From Halanaerobium saccharolyticum (GTDB taxonomy: Bacteria > Bacillota > Halanaerobiia > Halanaerobiales > Halanaerobiaceae): a stretch of 64,000 nucleotides of DNA. Numbering within the stretch: the stretch's first letter is position 1; the number at the start of each line of letters is the position of its first letter. The position numbers and the translations under genes are program-made. Below are positions 28,196 to 36,827 of this stretch, piece by piece. The DNA is taken from NCBI RefSeq assembly GCF_003053565.1, contig NZ_QAXS01000004.1, forward strand, positions 62,001 to 126,000. Reading direction: 5' to 3'. Below the pieces are notes generated by a model. The model ran no database searches. It saw only the letters and a program-made list of their open reading frames with translations, and was not told the DNA's origin.

Positions 28196-28229
28196 AACCA
28201 GGTCCAAAACCACCGTTTTGAACCTGGTT
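28196..28229. repeat. 34-bp inverted repeat between miaB and mutS
   Basis: Arms AACCAGGT-C-CAAAAC and GTTTTG-A-ACCTGGTT pair over 14 bp with one mismatch around CACC. No T tract follows. The centre reads AAAC-CACC-GTTT. The role is unknown. Confidence 0.7.
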
Positions 28230-28253
28230 AAGATGAAACAATTCACAAAGTCG

Positions 28254-28291
28254 ACCTGAAGGATAATTAAATAGATCTTTCAGGTTTTATT
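28254..28291 (+). terminator. terminator after miaB
   Basis: Eleven-base-pair stem ACCTGAAGGAT/ATCTTTCAGGT (one G-U), 10-nt loop, then TTTTATTTTATTT. Confidence 0.7.
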
Positions 28292-28323
28292 TTATTTATT
28301 TTATAAATTTTGGAGGGATTAAT

Positions 28324-30930
28324 TTGGCAGAGCTAACACCAATGATGAAGCAGTATCATGATTTAAAAAATAAATATCGGGATTCAATCCTCTTTTTCCG
28401 ACTGGGAGATTTTTATGAAATGTTTGGTGATGATGCTAAAAGAGCGGCTAAAATACTTGATATTGCTCTAACTTCCCGCAACAAGGGTGGAGGAGAAAAG
28501 ATACCGATGGCAGGTGTTCCCTATCATTCAGCTGCCTCATATATTGAAAAATTAATTAAAAGTGGAATCAAGGTGGCAATTTGTGAACAGCTCGAAGACC
28601 CATCAGAAAGCAGTGGTATTGTAGAGCGGGATGTGATCCGGGTTGTAACTCCTGGGACAGTGATCGAAAATGAAATTTTAGCGGAAAATGAAAATAATTA
28701 TCTTGCGGCTGCCTTTAAATTCGGGGATTACTACGGCTTTTCTTATACTGATATCTCAACAGGAGAATTTTATCTGACAGAGTTTCCAGCAGCTGATCAG
28801 GATAAATTAAAAGATGAAATTAACCGCATTTCGCCTCAGGAGCTGCTTCTAGATCAAAAAACAGCCCAAACTAAGTTGATAGAGGAGCTGCAGCAGACTT
28901 ATAATTTCACTTTAAATATCTTAGCTGATAAAAAATATGAGCGTCTATATCAGGGTTTACTTGATCATTTTCAACTAAAATCTCTGGAAGGTTTTGGCTG
29001 TGAAGAGATGAAGGCTGCTGTTTATGCAGCCGGTCAGGTACTTTCCTATTTAGGTGAAACTCAAAAGAGAACAGTTAATCAGATAACAGCCCTAAAATCA
29101 TACCACCTGGAAGATTATATGGTTTTAGATTCGGCCAGCCGGCGCAATCTGGAACTGACTTCGACTATTAGAGATAATCAGCGCTCAGGTTCTTTACTCT
29201 CTATAGTTGACCAGACAGTTACTTCTATGGGCGGCAGAGAAATTAAAAAATGGATCAATCAGCCTTTAATTCAAAAAGCAGAAATTAACAAAAGACATGA
29301 TGCACTGGCAGAGATTATAGATAACTTTATGCTTCTGGAAAAATTAAGAGCTGAGCTATCAGAAATCTATGATTTAGAAAGAATTATGAGTAAAATTACC
29401 TATCAATCAGCAAACGCGAGGGATTTGATAGCTTTAAGAAATTCACTTGCCAAATTACCAGCTGTTAAAGAACTGCTGACTGAATTAGAAAGTGATTTAC
29501 TGCTTGAAATGCAGCAGGACTTTGATCTTTTAGATGATATTTACACTTTGATTGATCAGTCAATTAAAGAAGAGCCGCCAACTACAATAACTGAAGGTGG
29601 AATAATCAAGGATGGCCATGATGCCAAACTAGATGAACTTAGAGATCTGGTTAGTAATGGTAAAGACTGGATTACTTCTCTCCAGAAAGAGGAGAGAGAA
29701 AAAACAGGAATTAGCACCTTAAAAGTTGGTTTCAATAAAGTTTTTGGTTATTATCTGGAGGTAACAAATTCTCATACTGATAAAGTACCGGAGCGTTATG
29801 AAAGAAAACAGACTTTAAGCAACAGTGAGCGGTATATTATACCGGAGTTAAAGGAAAAAGAGTCGGAAGTACTGGGAGCAGAAGAAAAAATCAATGATCT
29901 AGAATATAAATTATTTGTTAAAATTAGAGATAAGATAGCGGAAGAAGTTGAGCGGATCAATCAGACTGCCGCTATTATAGCTCAGCTTGATGTTCTACTT
30001 TCCTTCTCTTTTCTGGCAATCGAAAATAATTACAGTCGGCCAGAAGTTAATAATGATGACGAAATTATAATTAAAAATGGACGCCATCCGGTAGTTGAAA
30101 AAATGTTTGCCGAGCAGTTTGTACCCAACGACTGCTATTTAAACCAGAGTGATCAGCGATTTATTATTATTACCGGTCCCAATATGTCCGGTAAATCGAC
30201 ATATATGCGCCAAGTTGCCCTGATAGTCTTAATGGCACAGGTGGGGTCATATGTGCCGGCAGATGAGGCTCAGATCGGACTAACTGACAGAATCTTTACC
30301 AGAGTTGGAGCCAGTGATGACCTAACAACAGGTCAGAGTACTTTTATGGTAGAAATGAATGAAGTAGCTAATATAGTCAACAACAGTACTGAAAAAAGCT
30401 TAATAATTTTAGACGAGGTTGGCAGAGGTACCAGCACCTATGACGGAGTCTCTATCGCCTGGTCTGTCAGTGAGTATCTCAACAATCCAGAGCGTATTGG
30501 TGCTCGAACATTATTTGCAACACACTATCATGAACTCACCAGACTGGAAGATGAGTACAGCGGAATCAAAAACTATAATGTACTGGTTAAAGAAGATAAT
30601 GATGGGGTACACTTTTTACACCGTATTGTTGAAGGCAGAGCCAGTGATAGTTACGGTATAGAGGTTGCCCGTCTGGCAGGGCTGCCGGAAGAAATAATTA
30701 TCAGTGCTCAGAAAATATTAAATAGACTGGAAGAAAATAATAAGATGCCGGTGCGTAAACTGGAAAAAAGAGTTGCCGATGATAAACACCAGCAGCTGCC
30801 TCTATTCAACACAGAAAAAAGCCCTGTTTTAAAGAAACTTGATGAACAGGATATTTTAGAAATGACTCCAATGGATGCCATGAACTTTTTATATAAATTG
30901 AAAAAGGATTTAAAAGAAGAGGAGAATTAA
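28324..30930 (+). CDS. mutS: DNA mismatch repair protein MutS
   Basis: Mismatch-recognition ATPase of 868 residues. The mismatch-reading Phe-x-Glu motif is in RLGDFYEMF near the N-terminus. The ATPase has GPNMSGKST (Walker A), STFMVEMNE, DEVGRGTSTYDG (Walker B/signature) and FATHYHELT. The C-terminal part after about 800 is a short dimerisation tail. TTG start with GGAGG at 28311-28315. The mutL ATG begins 1 bp after the stop. Confidence 0.97.
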   Translation: MAELTPMMKQYHDLKNKYRDSILFFRLGDFYEMFGDDAKRAAKILDIALTSRNKGGGEKIPMAGVPYHSAASYIEKLIKSGIKVAICEQLEDPSESSGIVERDVIRVVTPGTVIENEILAENENNYLAAAFKFGDYYGFSYTDISTGEFYLTEFPAADQDKLKDEINRISPQELLLDQKTAQTKLIEELQQTYNFTLNILADKKYERLYQGLLDHFQLKSLEGFGCEEMKAAVYAAGQVLSYLGETQKRTVNQITALKSYHLEDYMVLDSASRRNLELTSTIRDNQRSGSLLSIVDQTVTSMGGREIKKWINQPLIQKAEINKRHDALAEIIDNFMLLEKLRAELSEIYDLERIMSKITYQSANARDLIALRNSLAKLPAVKELLTELESDLLLEMQQDFDLLDDIYTLIDQSIKEEPPTTITEGGIIKDGHDAKLDELRDLVSNGKDWITSLQKEEREKTGISTLKVGFNKVFGYYLEVTNSHTDKVPERYERKQTLSNSERYIIPELKEKESEVLGAEEKINDLEYKLFVKIRDKIAEEVERINQTAAIIAQLDVLLSFSFLAIENNYSRPEVNNDDEIIIKNGRHPVVEKMFAEQFVPNDCYLNQSDQRFIIITGPNMSGKSTYMRQVALIVLMAQVGSYVPADEAQIGLTDRIFTRVGASDDLTTGQSTFMVEMNEVANIVNNSTEKSLIILDEVGRGTSTYDGVSIAWSVSEYLNNPERIGARTLFATHYHELTRLEDEYSGIKNYNVLVKEDNDGVHFLHRIVEGRASDSYGIEVARLAGLPEEIIISAQKILNRLEENNKMPVRKLEKRVADDKHQQLPLFNTEKSPVLKKLDEQDILEMTPMDAMNFLYKLKKDLKEEEN

Positions 30931-30931
30931 G

Positions 30932-32911
30932 ATGGGTATTATAAAGCAGCTCCCTCAAAATGTAGCAAATCAGATATCAGCAGGTGAGGTTATAGAAAGA
31001 CCGGCCTCTATTGTTAAAGAATTGATTGAAAACTCAATTGATGCTGGGGCTGAGAATATAGAAATTAAAATTGAAGATGGTGGTCGTGAGCTGATCAAGG
31101 TTAAAGATGACGGGCATGGGATTCAGACTGATGATATAGAATCAGCTTTTAACCGCTATGCGACCAGTAAAATAGAAGATATAGATGACCTTTATTCACT
31201 CTACAGTCTGGGCTTTAGAGGTGAAGCCTTAGCCAGTATTGCTTCAGTTGCTGAGGTTGAAATGATCAGCAGGCATCAGGATAGTGACCAGGCCGAAAAA
31301 ATCACACTAAAGGGTGGAGAAATACTAAGTAAAAAGCCGGTAGGCTCAACAGTAGGAACAGAAATTACTGTTAGAGATTTGTTTTACAATACTCCAGCCC
31401 GCTATAAATATTTAAAAACTACAACAACTGAGTTTTCTCATATCAGTAAAATTGTCAGTGCAGAAGCTACTGCCAACAGTGATTTGAGCTTTAAACTCTA
31501 TCATGATGGCAGACAGATTTTGTCCACTCCTGGGAATGGCAAGCTAAAGGATACTATTTATGCAGTTTACGGCAGTGAAATCGCTGATAATTTAATTCCA
31601 ATTGATGTTGAAGACCGCTATATCAAACTCAGCGGCTATCTCTGTCGACCAGAATTAACCAGATCCAGCAGAAGTCATGAACTCTTTTTTGTCAACGGCA
31701 GACCTATCTATAACAATCTTACTGCAAAAGCAGTAGAGACAGCTTATAATAAGTTAACTGATCCAGGCAGAAAGCCGATTGTTTTTCTCTTTATTAAGGT
31801 TAACCCTATTTTAGTTGATGTTAATGTTCATCCGGCAAAAAGAGAGGTTAAATTCAGCCGCAGTCAGATTATTTTTGATGTAATCAAAAAGGCGGTGCGC
31901 AGAACGCTTAAAGAAAATGATCCGACTACCAGAATCAAATTAAAGCAGTCTGCTGAATTTAAAGACCAAAAGAATGAGGAAGAAGGAGTAGAGCGAGAGA
32001 AAATATTTGGCGAAAAAGAGGATCAAAAGAGAGAAAAATCTGAAGCTAATTATTCTAATTCTGACGAGCAGAATGATAGTGATTCTGATTTTAAGAGAAA
32101 ATCTTCAGCAAATAATTATAATCCCCAAAAGCAAAATAAAAGTGGTAATTATTCTTCAAGCAATAAATACAGAGGGGAAAAGAATAACTACAGCAAAAAA
32201 GATCTACAAAAAAATATAAACTACAGCCGTGACAGCAGGCAGGCAGAGACTTTCTCGGAAGATAAAGAAGACTTTAGTCAGCTTATTGAAAAAAATGAAA
32301 ACCAGGAATACTCGCTGGCTAAGGTAGAAGCTGAAGAAAGTTACTTTAAATATTTAGGACAGATATTTAACAGTTATCTTTTGATTGAAACTGATCAGGG
32401 TTTAAAAATTGTAGATCAGCATAATGCTCAGGAAAGAATTTTATACGAAAGATTCTACGCAGAGTTCAATCAGAAAGATAAAGCGTCGCAGTCACTACTG
32501 CTGCCGGTAAAAATAGAACTTTCAGCAGAAGAAAGAGAAATTGTGCGCCAGTATGAAGATCAAATCAGAGAAATTGGGATAGACTTTAGTGATTTTGGCA
32601 GTAATACAATTTTAATTCAGGAAGTTCCTGTTTTACTGAAAAATAAACCCACAAGAAATATTATAGAAGAGCTGATAGCAGAACTTGCAGAAGCAGGGAA
32701 AGCAAAATCTGCAGCTGAAATACAAAAGACAATGCTTAAATACTTAGCCTGCCGCTCTTCAATTAAGGCCGGTCAGCCGCTGACAAAAAAGGAAAGTGTT
32801 CAGCTGATCAAAGACTTATATAAAACAGAAAATCCTTACCGCTGTCCCCACAGCCGCCCTATAATGATCAATATCAGCCGGGAAGAAATAGAAAAAGGAC
32901 TTGGTAGATAA
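30932..32911 (+). CDS. mutL: DNA mismatch repair protein MutL
   Basis: GHKL ATPase that links MutS to strand incision; 659 residues. N-terminal motifs: ELIENSIDAGA, DDGHGI and GFRGEALASI. C-terminal endonuclease: DQHNAQERILYE, which departs from DQHAx2Ex4E only at the fourth position (N for A), plus ACRSSIKAGQ and CPHSRP. The linker (about 330-465) is unusually long and consists of charged/Asn/Ser residues. Having the endonuclease motif, it should nick DNA itself, as expected without MutH. Confidence 0.96.
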   Translation: MGIIKQLPQNVANQISAGEVIERPASIVKELIENSIDAGAENIEIKIEDGGRELIKVKDDGHGIQTDDIESAFNRYATSKIEDIDDLYSLYSLGFRGEALASIASVAEVEMISRHQDSDQAEKITLKGGEILSKKPVGSTVGTEITVRDLFYNTPARYKYLKTTTTEFSHISKIVSAEATANSDLSFKLYHDGRQILSTPGNGKLKDTIYAVYGSEIADNLIPIDVEDRYIKLSGYLCRPELTRSSRSHELFFVNGRPIYNNLTAKAVETAYNKLTDPGRKPIVFLFIKVNPILVDVNVHPAKREVKFSRSQIIFDVIKKAVRRTLKENDPTTRIKLKQSAEFKDQKNEEEGVEREKIFGEKEDQKREKSEANYSNSDEQNDSDSDFKRKSSANNYNPQKQNKSGNYSSSNKYRGEKNNYSKKDLQKNINYSRDSRQAETFSEDKEDFSQLIEKNENQEYSLAKVEAEESYFKYLGQIFNSYLLIETDQGLKIVDQHNAQERILYERFYAEFNQKDKASQSLLLPVKIELSAEEREIVRQYEDQIREIGIDFSDFGSNTILIQEVPVLLKNKPTRNIIEELIAELAEAGKAKSAAEIQKTMLKYLACRSSIKAGQPLTKKESVQLIKDLYKTENPYRCPHSRPIMINISREEIEKGLGR

Positions 32912-33882
32912 TGAGAGATTTAATAGTTTTAACAGGACCAACGGCAGTTGGCAAAACAGAATTATCACTTAGACTTGCTCAGAAAATTGAGGCAGAAATA
33001 ATTTCAGCTGATTCAATGCAGATTTATCAGGAGATGGATATTGGTACGGCCAAAGCTTCTAAGGCTGAAAGAAAGCAAGTAAAACATCACCTGATTGACT
33101 TTTTAAGCCCTGAAGCTGATTATTCAGTCTCTCAGTTTCAGAATGACTGTGACCGGGTAATTAAAGAAATAAAAGCCGAAGGTAAAATTCCAATGCTGGT
33201 TGGAGGGACTCACCTTTATTTAAGAGCAGTGCTGGAGGGTTTTATGCTGCCGGAGATTGAACCTGATTATCAGCTGAGAGACAGCTTAGAAAAAATGGCT
33301 GCAGCAGAGGGTACAGAAAAAGTTCATCAAATTCTGGCTGAAAAAGATCCTAAAACAGCCGAAAAACTGCATCCTAATGATCTGCGTCGGGTTATCAGAG
33401 CCGTAGAAATTTATGAGCAGACAGGTAAAACAAAAAGTTTTTATAAAAAGAAGCAGCAGGAGCGTCCACCCCGCTACAGTGCCTATAAATTTGCCCTGAT
33501 CAGAAGTCGTGAAAATCTCTACCAGAGAATCAATCAGCGGGTTGATTTAATGATTAAAGCGGGTCTTTTAGAAGAGGTTAAAGCACTTACAGAAGGCCAT
33601 CATAATTTAAGTGATACTGCCCAACAGGCTTTAGGTTATAAAGAATTGATTTCTCATTTAAATGGAGAAATTAGCCTGGAAGAAGCTGTATATGAGATTA
33701 AAAAAAGAAGCAGACATTTTGCCAAAAGGCAGCTTACCTGGCTGCGTAAAGAAGAAAATTTAATAGTTTTTAATATCGAAGAGGAAACTAAAGATAATAT
33801 TTTAGAGACAATGCTAAAATTAATAAAAGGAGAAAAAGATTATGAGCAAGAATACAAAAAACGAAAAGAAATTGATTTCTAA
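32911..33882 (+). CDS. miaA: tRNA dimethylallyltransferase
   Basis: Transfers dimethylallyl from DMAPP to A37 of tRNAs reading UNN codons, making the MiaB substrate. P-loop GPTAVGKTELS at the N-terminus, then SADSMQIYQEMDIGTAK, the VGGTHLYLRA segment and the C-terminal KRRSRHFAKRQLTW-like block. 323 residues. The ATG shares the last base of the mutL stop (TAATG), so translation is coupled. The final 41 bp overlap the thioredoxin-like gene. Confidence 0.96.
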   Translation: MRDLIVLTGPTAVGKTELSLRLAQKIEAEIISADSMQIYQEMDIGTAKASKAERKQVKHHLIDFLSPEADYSVSQFQNDCDRVIKEIKAEGKIPMLVGGTHLYLRAVLEGFMLPEIEPDYQLRDSLEKMAAAEGTEKVHQILAEKDPKTAEKLHPNDLRRVIRAVEIYEQTGKTKSFYKKKQQERPPRYSAYKFALIRSRENLYQRINQRVDLMIKAGLLEEVKALTEGHHNLSDTAQQALGYKELISHLNGEISLEEAVYEIKKRSRHFAKRQLTWLRKEENLIVFNIEEETKDNILETMLKLIKGEKDYEQEYKKRKEIDF

Positions 33883-34237
33883 TGGAGAAGAATTTGACCG
33901 CCTAATCAAAGAAAAGGATGCAATTTTTGTTCTTTTCTCAAATGACAGCTGTGGTTACTGTCAGATTGCAGAAAAAAATATTAATCAGGTTATTGATTCT
34001 TTCCCCCAGCTGGATCTATATCAGCTGAAATTAACTGATGCTCCAGAGATCTTCGAACGTTATGGAATCAATTCGGTTCCTGTTTCTAAAGTTTTTAAGG
34101 ATGGAGAGGCAGTTTATACAGGCTTTGGAGTTCGTTCTCCTAATGATATATATTATCAGTTAAAATCATACTTTGGCAGTGGTAATTCATATTTTCAGGA
34201 ATTAGCCGCTCAGGAATCAGCTGATAATGAAGAATAA
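33842..34237 (+). CDS. thioredoxin-fold protein
   Basis: A 131-residue cytoplasmic thioredoxin-like protein with the active-site CGYC at 37-40 inside FSNDSCGYCQIAEK and the cis-proline in INSVPVSKVF. The CGYC centre differs from the CGPC of housekeeping thioredoxin and resembles glutaredoxin-like or disulfide-sensing paralogues. It overlaps the 3' end of miaA by 41 bp, so it belongs to the mutSL-miaA unit; the ribosome site AAAGGAG lies inside miaA. The target is unknown. Confidence 0.85.
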   Translation: MSKNTKNEKKLISNGEEFDRLIKEKDAIFVLFSNDSCGYCQIAEKNINQVIDSFPQLDLYQLKLTDAPEIFERYGINSVPVSKVFKDGEAVYTGFGVRSPNDIYYQLKSYFGSGNSYFQELAAQESADNEE

Positions 34238-34260
34238 TTAGACAATATTTATTTATCTTT

Positions 34261-34289
34261 GCAGGAATTTTCAAAATAATATTGAATTT
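34261..34289 (+). promoter_or_regulatory. candidate sigma-H promoter of hfq
   Basis: GCAGGAATT (34261-34269), 11-bp spacer, ATTGAATTT (34281-34289) matches the B. subtilis sigma-H consensus RnAGGAwWW-N11/12-RnnGAATwW at every fixed position. A TATAAT overlaps the end (34289-34294), so sigma-A use cannot be excluded. Confidence 0.5.
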
Positions 34290-34331
34290 ATAATATAAGA
34301 AGCTTTAAAAATATAAAAGGGGGCTGCAGAG

Positions 34332-34571
34332 ATGAGTAATAACAATATTAATTATCAGGATCACATTTTAAAACATGTTCACGAAAAGAACATTGAGGTT
34401 ATTGTTTACTTTGTCAATGGTTATCAATTAAAGGGAAGAATTACAGCCTATGATAACTTTACAGTTATTCTGAGAAGTGATGAGCGAGACCAGATGATCT
34501 ATAAACATGCAATATCCACTATTGCTCCAGTTGAGAAAATAAGCGGTCTTCTTGACTTAGAGGAAGAATAG
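34332..34571 (+). CDS. hfq: RNA chaperone Hfq
   Basis: Sm-like hexameric RNA chaperone of 79 residues. The Sm1 part is NIEVIVYFVNGYQLKGRI with AYDNFTVIL, and the Sm2 part has QMIYKHAISTIAP, the near-universal YKHA block. The miaA-hfq proximity is classical. GGGGGC ribosome site. The short acidic tail (DLEEE) ends the protein. Confidence 0.96.
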   Translation: MSNNNINYQDHILKHVHEKNIEVIVYFVNGYQLKGRITAYDNFTVILRSDERDQMIYKHAISTIAPVEKISGLLDLEEE

Positions 34572-34653
34572 ATCTGATAAGATTTATTCTATTATTAGCT
34601 GTTTAAATTATGAATTTAGTAATAAATTTGAAATAAAGGAAGCTGATTTATAC

Positions 34654-35295
34654 TTGAAGAAAAAGTTATTGATTTTAATAATAATTTCATTATTAACAAT
34701 ACTATTTAACTCTACTACAGCTGCTGAGTCTAAATATAACTGGGAGCAGTTGATTAATACTACCCAAAAACAGCTGGCAGAGAATGAGAGCGATATTGTC
34801 TTAAATTACACCCTGGCAGTAGCCTATGCTAATACTGGAGAAATAAAAAATGCATATGATATTATAGATGTTTTTGGCAGCAGTGTTAGCCGGGAAGACT
34901 TTAACACTGCTGTTTCTCCGTATTTAGCTGACTGGGAGAATTATCAGAACTCAGATAACCTGCTGCTTTTAAATTATGCTGCTTTTAGAGAGGTAATAAA
35001 CAAGGATTATCGGGAAGCGGTTTCACTTTTTGAATATATTTTTAAAATTGATCCAGAAAATTTATGGGCTTTAAATCATGCCGCCGCGGCCCTAATTGAA
35101 ATTAAAAAATATGATCAGGCCTTAAATTATGCAGATCAGGCTCTTTCAATGCAGGAAAATGAGTATTCTCATTTAATTAAAGGTTATGCTTACTATGAAA
35201 ATGGTAATTATTTTAGAGCGGTTATGGAAGCAGCCAGCGCTAGAAATTTATTTAAAGCTCTGGCCAGTGAAGAATATCAGGACTTTGCAGAATAA
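34654..35295 (+). CDS. exported tetratricopeptide-repeat protein
   Basis: A 213-residue protein with a signal peptide (hydrophobic about 4-18, cleavage near TTAAES) and TPR-like helices: NYTLAVAYANTGEI in the first half, and two better repeats near ALNHAAAALIEIKKYDQAL and IKGYAYYENGNYFRA. It is probably an extracytoplasmic scaffold. TTG start with AAGGAAG upstream. No specific function can be given. Confidence 0.8.
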   Translation: MKKKLLILIIISLLTILFNSTTAAESKYNWEQLINTTQKQLAENESDIVLNYTLAVAYANTGEIKNAYDIIDVFGSSVSREDFNTAVSPYLADWENYQNSDNLLLLNYAAFREVINKDYREAVSLFEYIFKIDPENLWALNHAAAALIEIKKYDQALNYADQALSMQENEYSHLIKGYAYYENGNYFRAVMEAASARNLFKALASEEYQDFAE

Positions 35296-35321
35296 CTCAA
35301 TTTAATTGCAGGGGGAATTTG

Positions 35322-35954
35322 ATGTTATTTGATCAGCAGGGAAATTTTAAAATTCAGCAATTATTTACTTATCCCAGTGACAATTATCAAAATTTAAAGC
35401 AGGAAGCTCTAAAATGCCACCGCTGTCAGCTGCGTAAAGGTGCTAATGGAGTTGTGATGGGAGAAGGTAGTACTGATAGTAAAATTATGCTGATTGGTGA
35501 GGGTCCGGGAGCAAATGAAGATCGTTTAGGAAGGCCATTTGTGGGGCGAGCAGGAAAATTAATGGATAAAATATTTGAAGCTGTTAATTTAAAAAGAGAA
35601 GATCTTTATATCACCAATGTAATCAAATGTCGTCCCCCGGGGAACAGAGTTCCCCATCAAAATGAATTTAAAGCCTGTGTTTCAATTCTTAGAGCTGAAA
35701 TTGAGCTTATCCAGCCCAAAGTTATTGTAACTTTGGGATCTACAGCAACAAAATACTTACTTGATCCAGAAGAATCAATTACTAAGGTAAGGGGAAAGTG
35801 GTTTCAAAGAGGAGATATTTATTTTTTGCCGACCTTTCATCCTGCCTATTTGCTCAGAAATGAAAAGAAAAAAAAATACAGCTGGTATGATTTTAAATTA
35901 ATAAAAAAAGCCGCTGATAGGATAAAAGAATTATCCAGCAGCGGAAAAATTTAA
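35322..35954 (+). CDS. type-4 uracil-DNA glycosylase
   Basis: Removes uracil from DNA; family 4 enzymes carry a 4Fe-4S cluster. Motif A is GEGPGANED, motif B is HPAYLLR, and cluster cysteines lie in CHRCQLRKG, IKCRPPGNR and FKACVSIL. About 210 residues is typical. A TTG at 35319 directly precedes the ATG at 35322; AGGGGGA upstream fits either. It lies end to end with lexA, sharing a short region with a terminator. Confidence 0.92.
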   Translation: MLFDQQGNFKIQQLFTYPSDNYQNLKQEALKCHRCQLRKGANGVVMGEGSTDSKIMLIGEGPGANEDRLGRPFVGRAGKLMDKIFEAVNLKREDLYITNVIKCRPPGNRVPHQNEFKACVSILRAEIELIQPKVIVTLGSTATKYLLDPEESITKVRGKWFQRGDIYFLPTFHPAYLLRNEKKKKYSWYDFKLIKKAADRIKELSSSGKI

Positions 35955-35994
35955 GTTATTTAGGTTAATTAAAATTTTATAAAGAACTTTTTAT

Positions 35995-36024
35995 AAACTA
36001 AGCATTAATTTGCTTAGTTTTTTT
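35995..36024 (+). terminator. terminator after the uracil-DNA glycosylase gene
   Basis: Perfect 9-bp stem AAACTAAGC/GCTTAGTTT, 8-nt loop, T7 tract. It may also serve lexA from the other side. Confidence 0.82.
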
Positions 36025-36040
36025 GTATTAATTTAAAAAA

Positions 36041-36664
36041 TTAGTCAAACTTTCTAAATAAACCTGTGACTTTCCCTAAAATCTTGACATCTTTAGATAT
36101 AATTGGTTCATAGGCAGGGTTTTCAGGCTGTAATCTGACATGATCTTCTTCTTTGAAAAAGCGCTTTACTGTTGCTTCATCATCAAGTAAGGCAATTACA
36201 ATTTCATTATTTTCAGCATAGCTCTGTTTTTCAGCTATAACATAATCACCATCATGTATTCCCGCCTCAATCATACTATCTCCACTAACTTTAAGCATAA
36301 ATAAATCATTATTTCCTACTTTTAAATAGCTTAAGGGGAGAGGGAAATAATCTTCAACATTTTCTTCTGCCAGAATAGGTGCTCCTGCAGTAACCTTACC
36401 AACTACCGGTATGTTAATCATTTCTTTATCATTTTTAGCTTCCTGATCATTATTATAAATTACCTCAATTGCTCTCGGTTTGGAGGGATCTCTGCGGAGG
36501 TAATTCAATTTTTCTAAAGTTTTTAAATGACTGTGAACAGAAGCAGGAGATTTTAGGCCAACAGCCTTCCCAATTTCCCTAACAGAAGGGGGATATCCTT
36601 TGGTTTTGATTTCATCTATAATAAATTGTAAAATACTTTGTTGTCTTTTAGATAGCTCTTCCAT
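36041..36664 (-). CDS. lexA: SOS repressor LexA
   Basis: Transcriptional repressor of the SOS regulon; 207 residues. N-terminal winged helix (about 1-65; [23 protein letters not shown] region). Self-cleavage site Ala93-Gly94 (VTAGAP), catalytic Ser130 (SGDSM) and Lys167 (TVKRF) are all present. The open frame extends 30 codons upstream, but GGAGGAATAATT directly precedes the ATG at 36664, and the longer version would cover its own promoter. Multiple LexA boxes in the divergent intergenic region indicate autoregulation. Confidence 0.97.
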   Translation of the reverse strand: MEELSKRQQSILQFIIDEIKTKGYPPSVREIGKAVGLKSPASVHSHLKTLEKLNYLRRDPSKPRAIEVIYNNDQEAKNDKEMINIPVVGKVTAGAPILAEENVEDYFPLPLSYLKVGNNDLFMLKVSGDSMIEAGIHDGDYVIAEKQSYAENNEIVIALLDDEATVKRFFKEEDHVRLQPENPAYEPIISKDVKILGKVTGLFRKFD

Positions 36665-36692
36665 AATTATTCCTCCATTCTTATTTTCTTCT

Positions 36693-36721
36693 ATTATAAC
36701 ATAAAAATAATAAATAGACAA
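36693..36721 (-). promoter_or_regulatory. lexA promoter
   Basis: Minus strand TTGTCT (36721-36716), 17-bp spacer, TATAAT (36698-36693). The -35 overlaps LexA box 1. Confidence 0.65.
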
Positions 36722-36731
36722 ACAATCGTTC
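36720..36731. promoter_or_regulatory. LexA box 1
   Basis: AAACAATCGTTC, a match to RAAC-N4-GTTY overlapping the lexA -35. Confidence 0.7.
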
Positions 36732-36740
36732 AAATAGCTC

Positions 36741-36769
36741 TTGACAATGAACATGTGTACTGCTATAAT
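36741..36769 (+). promoter_or_regulatory. promoter of the yneA-like gene
   Basis: Perfect TTGACA (36741-36746), 17-bp spacer, perfect TATAAT (36764-36769). LexA box 2 fills the spacer, so it should be strong but tightly repressed. Confidence 0.8.
36749..36760. promoter_or_regulatory. LexA box 2
   Basis: GAACATGTGTAC between the -35 and -10 of the yneA-like gene, in the same position as the box in the recA promoter. Confidence 0.7.
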
Positions 36770-36777
36770 ATAAATAC

Positions 36778-36802
36778 AAACAGTTGTTTAGTACAGATGT
36801 TT
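36778..36802. promoter_or_regulatory. LexA boxes 3 and 4
   Basis: AAACAGTTGTTT (36778-36789) and GTACAGATGTTT (36791-36802), just downstream of the yneA-like promoter. Box 4 is the reverse complement of the recA box with one change. Confidence 0.5.
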
Positions 36803-36827
36803 ATATATTAAATAGGAGGGGTTAGTT

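Noticed and set aside
28196-28229. Inverted repeat as the miaB terminator
   Set aside because: No T tract follows; the hairpin at 28254-28285 with a T-rich tail is the better terminator.
30419-30661. 80-codon ORF within mutS
   Set aside because: It overlaps the conserved ATPase domain of mutS in another frame; no start signal.
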